Origin: Bidens hawaiensis
Lineage: Eukaryota > Streptophyta > Magnoliopsida > Asterales > Asteraceae
Reading direction: 5' to 3'
DNA: 64,000 nucleotides
Assembly: GCA_021521415.1 (NCBI GenBank)
Contig: JAIQDT010001128.1
Span: 558,001 to 622,000, forward strand
Shown one piece after another: positions 55,607 through 64,000 of this stretch. Every line of letters starts with the position of its first letter. Positions within the stretch are counted from its first letter, which is position 1. A model generated the notes under the pieces. The model did no database searches and was not told the origin of the DNA. It was given only the letters and a program-made list of their open reading frames with translations. Position numbers and translations under genes: made by a program.

Positions 55607-56416
55607 ATCTTCATCTAGCCTTACAGCAGGATTATGACTTGTTGCTCCTGGGTGAGTACCTAGTGCTTAGTTGATGAGCTGGGTCCAAGGGAAGTGTGCC
55701 ATCATTTGAGCCATCATCTATGGCATGAGGTTAAAGCCTTGAAGGCTTTCAGGGGTTGCTGCTGTTTGACTTGTTCCCATGGGAGCGCTCATTGTAGCAC
55801 TTCGAGCCAAGGGTAAGACCGACAAGGCCTGCTCCCATGTGGTGGCTGTAGGAGGAACACTTGAAGCTGGTGACTGCCATATTTGGTCGAGAGTGGTCTC
55901 ATGACCAAGGGGTTGTGAAGTGAACAAAAGGAAATCCGTTGGGCTTGGTCTCCCATAGGTGTAGGGAGATGGGTTAAAGGGTTGACAGGTTACACTTGGA
56001 CCAGCTTCAAAAAGAGAAGCAGCCGGTCTTGAGCTGGTTAGGGGGGAAGGTGGACGTCCGAGCTACAATGAGGGATTTGATTCGTCATAGTCTAGCCTTA
56101 TTCTTATCCCCTTTTCTCTTTCTTGGCTCACGTGTTGGTTAAGAAGATGTCTTAGTTGCAAGAAATGATGTGATACCCCTTCCATCGTCAAGTCAACACG
56201 TTCCGGGGTGTTCCTGACTCCTGCATGAGGAGAAGGAACTCCGAATCGTGAAGGGATTGGAGTTCGGAAAGGTGAAAACTCGAGGAACAAAGGTCCCGTC
56301 GAAGTTCCTCCCGGAGTGGAAAAAATCGAGGTTGTCACCGGAGTTTCTTGGCCGGCACTTGGTGTCGGTGTTCTTGAAACTTGGTTAACTTCACCGGGAT
56401 ATCCACCTTCTGACAT
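55607..56416 (-). pseudogene. Gag N-terminal part of the outer gypsy element, with three stops
   Basis: The ATG at 56416 opens a proline- and threonine-rich region, 117 codons to a TAG at 56063. The same frame continues through a TAG at about 55718 and a TAA near 55669 into the gag core. No domain recognised. The start follows the PBS by about 45 bases, as in the first gypsy element. Confidence 0.7.
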
Positions 56417-56460
56417 GGTGATGGAGCTACACTACTGGTCTTTATGATAAAGTAAGCGGC

Positions 56461-56482
56461 GTAGCCCCACGGTGGGCGCCAA
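56461..56482 (-). other. Primer-binding site of the outer gypsy element
   Basis: Minus-strand TTGGCGCCCACCGTGGGG follows the LTR end by two or three bases. Confidence 0.8.
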
Positions 56483-56484
56483 CT

Positions 56485-57134
56485 TGTTGCTACAACAAAG
56501 ATAAGACCAATGATAGTGAATGGACTGGTTAGGATAACGAGCTTCAAGGGTTCAGGTTAACCTAACGCAAGTCGTGGTGTCCCTCTGCGTTTGCAAAACG
56601 TAGAAGGAGGTTCACTAGTTAGTTGTTTGTTGTTATAGCTCACCGAATAACAAGAATCGTAATGTTTGGAATCGGTTTTGGGATGATGTTCTTGGTGAAG
56701 CTATGAAGTTATTGAAGTAAGAAAGAAATAAGCAAGTAGCATATTTCTCAAGGAAGAAGAGAAGATAAGAGAGAGTATGTTATCTGCCCAGATCTTATTG
56801 TGTTCTTGTTTGTGGTTAAGTCTCTCTTATATAGGAGAAGAGACTTAAGCCTTTCGTCCAGTTGTAACTAAACTAGTTCCCTCCAGTTTGCATAGAGAGT
56901 TGACCTTTATGGGCGGGAAGCTTTGGACCGCTGGTCCATGATTAAAATAATAATACTTTATCTGAGCATGTCCCTTGCTCAGAGGGGACAAGGATGTGAA
57001 CAGTGATTTGACATCGTACTGTAGCACGTGGGTACTTGTTTACATAAGTTTGGGCGGGAAACGAAGCTTTTAATCTTTTTAGTGTTAATGTGTTCCAGCC
57101 ATTTCATTATTTTCTTGGGCTACCCCCGTCTTCA
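56485..57134 (-). repeat. 5' LTR of the outer gypsy element
   Basis: 650 bp, TGTTGCTAC...GTCTTCA. TATA-like CCTATATAAG on the minus strand at about 56826-56835. Divergence from the left copy includes a short deletion near 57074 and a rearranged spot near 56590. Confidence 0.9.
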
Positions 57135-57837
57135 TATATATATATGAATCTGCCTCATTTACCATGTAAATAGACTACGTTTATGTTATGTTTTTAGCAC
57201 ATATGCATACATATATCAACATATTTGGCTTAATTTTTCAATAAAATTCAAGTACCCTATAATGTTATTAATCATCTGAAATTAAAACAACTTTGTTACA
57301 CGAACATGTGTGTACTATGTGTGCCAAAGATCATAGATACAATGATGATATATCCATACTATATTAATTACTATGTTTTAATAACCTTAGTTTCTTAAAG
57401 CACTCTTATTTATTCTACATATCAACATACAAGTTCAAGCGATGCATAGGGTGTTTACGGTTCGGTTTGGTTAACAGCCTCAACCAAATTAGCCAATCGA
57501 TTTTGGTCAATCGGTTTGGGTTATTCGGTTAATTTTTATGTTTTGGGTTTGGTTCGATTAATTTTAGTTAATATCCAAAATCAAGTTTAGGCTAAAATCT
57601 TTACATATAAAGGATGCAAAAATTGTAGTCTTCAAGTTAGTACTTGTGATTTTGCAATCAAAGCTTCTTAAGACTAGTGTTATACTGTGAAACTTTTAAT
57701 TCAAGTTATTGTATATATGGTTAATTTGTAAAACATGTTTTGATTTATATTTACCTTTTTTTTCTGTAGTAGTTTAAGTTATTGTATTTGGATTCGTGTT
57801 TTGAAATGTGCAGAAAAAAACAATTAAAACTAATATT
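57135..57837. other. AT-rich spacer
   Basis: Contains CGGTTTGGTT-type simple repeats (57460-57560); no gene seen. Confidence 0.5.
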
Positions 57838-58211
57838 AGATCAATGGGTTGAAAATGCATAGAAAATAAAAATATTTTAAATTAAATTAATGATTAATTG
57901 CGTTGAAAATGCGTAGAAAAATAAAAACAAAAACTATTTAGATGCGTTGGAATTGTATAGGAAAATATAAGAAAATAAAAAAGAAATTAATTTGATTATG
58001 TAGGAAATGCGTAAGAAAGTGTATTTAGTATATGTAAGAAAGTGAAAATAAATGCTTTAATTATTTGTGTTGGAAATACGTTGGAAACTTCCAACGACAT
58101 ATTTTGTAAGTAATGCGTTGGAAAATGTGTTAGAAATTTTTGTTGGAAATGTGTTTCCTACGCATTTCCAACGGAAAATGACGTAGCAAGTCGAGCAATT
58201 TTCTAGTAGTG
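57838..58211 (-). mobile_element. Terminus of a CACTA transposon with subterminal repeats
   Basis: The end at 58211 reads inward on the minus strand as CACTACTAGAAAATT, the classical CACTA terminal repeat. Inside it are many copies of TGCGTTGGAAATGCGTA-like subterminal motifs in both orientations (e.g. 58078-58104 and 58126-58184), the expected transposase-binding array. No opposite terminus was found in the window and no transposase, so it is a truncated or deleted element. Confidence 0.7.
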
Positions 58212-58573
58212 ATAGAAATACATGAAAATGATGCATAAATACATGAAAATGAATATAAAACATAAAATACATGAAATGGAAGAATAAATGTTAGAATTAT
58301 ATGAAAATATGAATTGTTCCGATCAGTTCGGTTAATTTCGATTCGGTTTGGTTAACGTTTCGGTTATTGCTCCCTTAAGCTATAAAAAACACACGAGTTT
58401 TCTTATGAATCTTGAACAAGTGAAATTTCTATAAACTACTCTTTACTCCGGCTATGTCAACGTTCTCGATCATCATTGATTCATTTATGCATTAAAGACT
58501 GCTCCCAATCATTAACCGAAAATGGACAAAATAACATTAGTTACAACCATTCTGTACACATTATCACTTCAAA
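58212..58573. other. Spacer and 3' flank of the kinase gene
   Basis: AT-rich; may hold the kinase 3' untranslated region. No other feature seen. Confidence 0.45.
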
Positions 58574-60050
58574 TCAACAAGTTATTGAAGGCTTCCAAGG
58601 CCATAATCCAGAAAACCAAGCAGAATCTCCAAGTTTGACATCAATGGAGGTTGTTTTACTTTTACCTTCATTCAAACCAGTCTTTTTACCCTCGGTTTCT
58701 TGTATAGCATCGAATGGGACTGGAACACTAAGAGGTGATTCAGGAACTGTTGTTTCGGACTGATCAGCCGCTACAAGCCGGTTAACCATTTCCAAAACCT
58801 CACTCATCTTTGGCCTTGATTTAGGATTTCTAGACAAACACTTGTTTGCAATCAATGACAACTTGAGTGCAGATTTCAGTGAGTACTTACCTTCAAGTCT
58901 ACTATCAACTATTTGTGGAAAGTTTTTAACATCTAGGAAGGGCCTCACCCATTCTAAAAGCTTCTGCTCATTCGTGGGTCGGTTTCTATCCATTGGACGC
59001 CTACCCGTTATGAGTTCATATAGAAACACCCCGTAACTCCATACATCGTTCTTGGTAGTTAGATGACCGGTTTGTATGTACTCTGGAGACGAATATCCCA
59101 TTGTTCCTATTACCTGATCGCATTAACTTTTAGCAACTTGAAGTTATTAACTTATAATAACATTTCATAATTCATAATGTAAGGTTACCGCTGTTGTGAC
59201 ATGTGAATATCCTTCTTTAGGACCTAACCGAGCTAACCCAAAATCCGAAAGCTTAGCGTTCCATTGATCGTCTAGAAGAATATTTGAAGATTTGAAATCT
59301 CTAAAGATAATCTAACAAAAATACAACAATAATGACAAAATTAATCAAGGATTATATATGTACAATTAAATCAAAATGCATAGTTTTTAATTGTAGAATA
59401 AGTAATACCTGGAAGTCCATTCCTTCATGTAAATAAGTCAATCCACGAGCCGCGTCTTGAGCCACTTTTAACCTCATCGACCAAGAGAACGTGGTCGGGG
59501 ATCTACTTGACAAATGATATTCTACCGATTTATGAGGCAAGTATTCGTATACCAAAAGCCGTTGGATTTCTTTTCCATGATCTTCCGCACAATAACCAAC
59601 TAACTTAACGAGATTCGGATGCTCAACGATCCCTAGAACATTAACCTCGGTCACCCACTCCTTGTGCCCCTGAAATCCTCTTTTGCCAAGCTGTTTCACA
59701 GCCACACTAAGATCTTTACTTGGATCCCGGGGATTTTTAACTGTGCCCGTGTATACTGACCCGAACCCGCCCTCTCCAACCTTCACAGACAGGCTAAAGT
59801 TCTTGGTAGCCGATTTGAGCTCGTAAAATTTAAACTCTTTAAGATTAGTTGGCATTCTGGAGAAACTAGGATAATATTTGGACATTTTTAATTTAGTTGT
59901 GGGATCAGGAACACTTTGGTAACTTGAATCCGAACCAGATGCAGACGCAGTACGATCTAAAGACCCCGAGTTTAAGGAATTGATCGTGCTTTGTGTCGGA
60001 CTTATCGGTTGTTCGTCCTTGTCACAATACAAGAACTGAAAGCACATCAT
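58574..60050 (-). CDS. Receptor-like cytoplasmic kinase, subfamily VII (PBL/PCRK type), three exons
   Basis: Exons 60050-59409, 59311-59189 and 59113-58574, with GT...AG introns of 97 and 75 bp, join in frame to a 434-residue serine/threonine kinase. There is no transmembrane segment. Cys3 near the N-terminus could be acylated for membrane attachment. Kinase landmarks: glycine loop [10 protein letters not shown] (91-100), Lys119 in VAVKQ, Glu135, catalytic Asp219 in [10 protein letters not shown], Asp237 of DFG, and [10 protein letters not shown] (258-267). RLCK-VII kinases relay signals from pattern-recognition receptors in immunity. FRD stands in place of the more usual YRD of this subfamily, with Arg and Asp retained, so activity is expected. 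The C-terminal tail (about 370-434) is variable. An AG acceptor near 60075 suggests an intron in the 5' untranslated region. Confidence 0.92.
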
Positions 60051-63000
60051 AGTGTGTCAAGGTTCCCTGTATCCCTGTGAAACCACAAGCATAACATGTT
60101 GTATAAGGTTTTTGTGTTTTCCAAAGATGATACGAAAATATTTAAGGTTTTTATATTTTGTGAACTTACAACTACTTAATTTCTTAGTTAGTTGAAAACT
60201 TGAAATCACTCTAGTGACTATAAATTTCAATCAAATAAATTAACATACATGATACATGATACATCATATAATATAAAGTTAAGTTCAAATAATTATAAAG
60301 TTTCCTTATAATAAGCAGTTGTTGATTACAAGAGAGCAAAACTGTATTAGACAAGAAGAGAATAATGAGATTGGAGAAGAACAAGAAGAAAAGAAACAAT
60401 TGAATAGTAAAATAGGATGCAAATTACGAAGCGCAAACGAGAGGACAAAAGTTTTGACTTTGACTAATCCGATGAAGTATACATAAATAATGACAATAGC
60501 AAAATAATAAAATATAGAAAAGCCAGCATCTGAAAGTGACATTGAAACCGAAGTTGTACATAAGTTAATTGCATTAATTAATAATATAATGATATGGATA
60601 AAAGGAGAGATGTGATGTGTTTGTTGGATTCTTTTATGTGTTCGCTAGATTCGTTTTATATTTCTATTAATAATTGTAGATTAAATTACATTTTATTGTC
60701 TGGAAAAGTCTGAATTTAATTTTTCTACTAGAAAGACAATTTTTACTCATTGACTAATTATGACTTATGAGCGTTCTTTGCTCTAATTCTATAATCAAAT
60801 AATCAATATTGTTATTAATTTGTTAACTGAGACTTATATATATATGCTAAGATTGTTTGGGAAGATTTATATATAGAAATTATAAACATGTAAAATTATT
60901 AAAGTTAATTAAAAGAAAAAATAGCTCAACTCATCAAAACTCAAAACTAGTTCAAGTAAAATATTAGCTGAGTTTGCAGCTCGGATTGGAGGTTACAACT
61001 CAAGCTAGCTTAATCAGTTCATCTTAACTACAAGTTCAAATTGATGTTAGTGTTACTCATTTCGCTAGTAAAATAGTCCGGCTAAAATTTAAGATAAGCT
61101 CTACCAACTTGGATAGTCGGGTTATACAGCTACTTTAGGTTTCTCGTTTTTTTTTTGGCTAAATAGAATAACGCGTGAGCTCCGTTAGCGGAATGATTTT
61201 TTCTAGACAAAGCTAACATGAAAACACGAAACAAAACATAAGGTTGCTTTTGAAATTTGCCGTAAATTGCTACACAGACGTTTCAAGAATTATTAATTTG
61301 TGGTGAGTAAAAGTCTTTTCTTAATATTTCTAGAAGGAAAAACAAAAGAAAATTAAAACCCTACACCCTACGCACGCGTAAACGTTTGCAAAAGAATGAT
61401 TCAGTTATATGGTCTTTGTATAACTAGATCATACATGACACATGCCAAAAATGTGTGTAGATCTGCTAAAAACTTTGAAAACAATTCCTGAAAAAAAGAA
61501 TATTATTTGGTCTTTGTATAACTAGATATCTAACACATACCAAATAATTCAATTATTTGGTCTTTGTATAATTTATTTCTTAGAAGACTTATAAAAAAAT
61601 ATTTACAAAGACATTAATTCAAAATCTCTCTTTGTAATTCATCTATCTTCTTCATCTCGACATCTCTCTTTTTTAATAAAAATAATAATTACCAAAAAGT
61701 AATATCATTGGAGATGGATAAGTTAAAAAGTAACTCAAAATATAGCTTATACAAATATATTTTTATACATGTAAGAAAATCATATATATGTTTAAATATT
61801 TTCCAGATTGTGTTCCTGAAAACTTTTTACAAATCATGTTTTTATATTTATATATATATTTTTCTTTTTTACATTTTCTATTATTGAAAAAAATAAAATA
61901 TCTAGTAAGTTGTCTAAATCAAAGGATCGGAATTCCCTTTATTATGGACGTCATCGATAGACACTAAACCAAAGAATCGGAATTCCCACTGCTTCTGCCA
62001 ATTCAATCAAAATCGATCAATTATGTATTTCGTAATTCTAAACTAATTTCTATTATGGAACCTATCCTTTTATTTCGTAGTTTTTTGATCGAGTTAATTT
62101 GTAAGTTGATTTTGTTTGTGATTTGACCGTGTGTGATGATACTATAACAAAAAATATAAAAAACTGGTTAGAACTAATATATATTAAGATTGCATTTAAT
62201 GTAACATTCTAGTTTTCGACGATATATTTCAAAATGCATTTAGTTAAGCGACAAATATTTCCTTTGTCATGTCGATGCCCATTTGTTATATCATCTTGTT
62301 GAGTTGGATATAAAACTTAAGTTTTGGGCTAATTTGTCTACTCAAAAGCCTACCCTCGTTGAGCAATTACAAATTATAGAGAAGCTTTTTGGTAAGAAAG
62401 TTCATATTCCAAACCTTTATATATGGTTTATTTGAAAACTAAACTTACTTAGGGGATTTCCATTTTTTACCTCTTCATTTGATCTCGCCGAAGAATGTTC
62501 ATCGATGATGTTCAATTGTATAGACTGTATAGTGTACACACACACATTAAGCCATATATAATTAATTACTTAAAATGCAAATGTGGAATGAAAGGTATTG
62601 TTTTATAAATCAAAATAAAAACAAAATGTCATTCACATCAACCATTTCAATTTTCAAGTATGAAGATAAATTAACAATTGAGAAAACTACATATTTGACT
62701 ATTTGAGTGTCATTATCATTTGAATTTGCATGCCATTGTGATAACTTTTTACCTAACATAGCATTCAAACCAAGAGATCATTTACAAGTATAATAATCTA
62801 GAATACATACGAAATAGTTTGTAGAAAATAATTATATGAAAAATTTATTAAACTATGTTGTAAATGTAAAGTTCATGCACAAAATAAGGTCATCTTGAAA
62901 TGCAAATAACAGAAACAAAACTATTTGTCAGTTTTGAAATATGATATAGTTCAAGAATTTCAACGTTAGTGAGCGGGCCGCAAAGCGTATCTTCTTTTTA

Positions 63001-63069
63001 CCTCAAATTCTCAATCATGCAATTATAGAAAAAGTAGTTCACTTTTAGTTAAGATAATAATAAAAATAT
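60051..63069. other. Kinase 5' flank and AT-rich spacer
   Basis: No coding region. Contains three related units at 61405-61581 and a 26-bp imperfect direct repeat (CAAAGGATCGGAATTCCC at about 61920 and CAAAGAATCGGAATTCCC at about 61970). Confidence 0.5.
61405..61581. repeat. Three copies of a TTTGGTCTTTGTATAA-type unit
   Basis: Units begin at about 61405, 61502 and 61552. The first two extend through TAACTAGAT and a CACAT(G/A)CC block, and the third breaks off after GTATAATTTAT. Confidence 0.75.
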
Positions 63070-63775
63070 AATAACGATACTCTTGCTAATCGTGGAAAAT
63101 TCACTTAGTACAATACCGTTTACAAAAGTATATAAAAAGAATATAAAATGCAAATTTATATACCAAAATAATTCAATCCATATCTTACTATGAGTGTTTC
63201 CATAAGCTTTCTTCTAGCATCCATGTCACGGGTCTTCATCACTTGAGTCTTTAACAAATGTTTCTTCAAAACAACAATTCGTTTATTGAAATTGGGTAAC
63301 GGTTTTCGTTGAGGATCGTGTTAGACATAGGGCCCTTAAAACAGATTCCGTGCCTACTCTCAAGCGCATCTGTCTCCCAGGGTACAACAACCGGAACAGT
63401 ATGTGTACTGCCGGAGATTGCCACGAACCCGAGGAAGTCGCCGACTATATTGGTGTTTATCAAGATGTAGGAAAATTTGTTGAAGTTGTTTGACATAAGT
63501 ATAGAGAGTGCTCCTCTCTAAATTTCGTCTTGAGTGTGTGTAAGTGACTTCAAAATTTTTTTAAGACTTTTTAAGTGTTTTTACAACATGAACCAACAAG
63601 TTCATTATATACTTACACAAAATGAGAAATACTCAACCAAAATTAATATGTCATAAAAAATAAAATTAATTTAGTCATAAACAAGATAATTAATCTTGTA
63701 ATAAACTTGAAATTAATTATTGTAATTAACTTGGTTAAATACTTTTAATTAGATTTAAGTGGTGAATCAAAACCA
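63070..63775 (-). repeat. Dispersed LTR-like repeat, copy B
   Basis: Same order of conserved blocks as 17955-18660, in the same direction. Clearest are CCCTTAAAACAGATT (63330), CATCTGTCTCCCAGGGTACA (63369) and CAACAACCGGAAC followed by GTGTACTGCCGGAGAT. A 76-codon minus-strand ORF across it is shared only in part and is not believed to be a gene. Confidence 0.5.
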
Positions 63776-64000
63776 TCATATTTATTCATGACATATGAGT
63801 TGAAACAAACTATTTGACCAGTCCAAACAACTGTTCGCAACAATCCGTTATGCAGGTGCGACACTCATGCGCTCCTACGTGGGACACGATGTCAAAGATA
63901 AACTCAATTTTCTCTTCTTTGGTTATTCCAACCATACAACTTCGAGCATTGATATTCATTTATCTAAGCTCCGTTTTAGACACTCAAATCAATATTTATA
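63776..64000. other. Spacer at the window edge
   Basis: No recognisable feature. Confidence 0.4.

Larger units (their letters stand above)
30612..57134 (-). mobile_element. Outer Tat-type Ty3/gypsy retrotransposon, interrupted by nested insertions
   Basis: Two LTRs (30612-31266 and 56485-57134) enclose PBS, gag, protease, RT, two RNase H domains, integrase, an antisense ORF and a polypurine tract, all consistent with minus-strand orientation. The integrase is split at 35182/51507 by a 16.3-kb insertion bearing CCAGC duplications. Without it the element is about 10.2 kb. The LTRs differ at roughly 22-26 positions plus small indels by eye (about 4%). Flanks TACAT/TATAT make an imperfect target duplication. 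Gag-pol has many stops and shifts, so the element is dead. Domain order and the antisense ORF fit the Tat/Retand group. Confidence 0.9.

Noticed and set aside
63266..63496. A 76-residue gene
   Set aside because: It coincides with a dispersed repeat and is not conserved as an ORF in the other copy.
17955..63775. One giant LTR element bounded by repeats A and B
   Set aside because: An intact host kinase gene and independent elements lie between them, and no PBS or PPT borders either copy.
1..64000. CRISPR array, prokaryotic operon or phage
   Set aside because: Repeats are transposon- or minisatellite-type and genes have spliceosomal introns; nothing prokaryotic apart from the plastid fragment.

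Overview
This window is plant nuclear DNA. It has split protein-coding genes with GT-AG introns, nested LTR retrotransposons, a Harbinger transposon, a likely Helitron, a SINE, a CACTA terminus and a plastid DNA fragment. The LTR styles and the DVL and RLCK genes suit a eudicot. I suspect Asteraceae, but that is only an impression. Two host genes look intact: a DVL/ROTUNDIFOLIA-type small peptide gene (14966-15151, +) and a three-exon receptor-like cytoplasmic kinase (58574-60050, -). Almost everything else is transposon sequence or AT-rich spacer.

Layout. 1-6487: right part of a Ty1/copia element (+) whose 5' LTR lies off the left edge; its gag-pol is broken by one frameshift. It sits inside a Ty3/gypsy Tat-type element (-). 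The gag-to-second-RNase-H part of that element (about 6488-10403), its PBS and one LTR (10464-11493) are present; its integrase and other LTR lie off the left edge. 11601-13855: Harbinger-like DNA transposon with an intact two-exon transposase. 14860-15151: DVL promoter and gene. 15152-18822: AT-rich spacer holding one copy of a dispersed LTR-like repeat. 18823-20922: solo LTR with an exact TTATT duplication and two minisatellites. 21902-25324: candidate non-autonomous Helitron carrying a RecG helicase gene fragment. 28905-29546: plastid atpA fragment. 29788-30095: tRNA-derived SINE with 18-bp target duplications.

30612-57134 is a three-level nest. The outer element is an old Tat/gypsy retrotransposon (-, LTRs roughly 4% diverged) with an extra antisense ORF and many premature stops. 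Inserted in its integrase, flanked by CCAGC, is an about 4.0-kb LTR-like sequence without coding capacity (35183-51506). Inserted in that, flanked by GTTGG, is a young 12.3-kb SIRE-like copia element (38245-50552, -). Its two 420-bp LTRs differ at only about four positions. It carries an uninterrupted 958-codon ORF of unknown function downstream of a broken gag-pol.

57135-64000: spacer, an orphan CACTA end (58211), the kinase gene, more spacer, and a second copy of the dispersed repeat (63070-63775).

Most notable: (i) GCGAAGTT/AACTTCGC inverted-repeat arrays in the LTR, leader and 3' region of the young copia element; (ii) its intact extra ORF beside a defective gag-pol; (iii) the RecG fragment in the candidate Helitron; (iv) a possible intron in the antisense ORF of the Tat element; (v) premature stops that nearly all fit C-to-T change at CAA, CAG or CGA codons.
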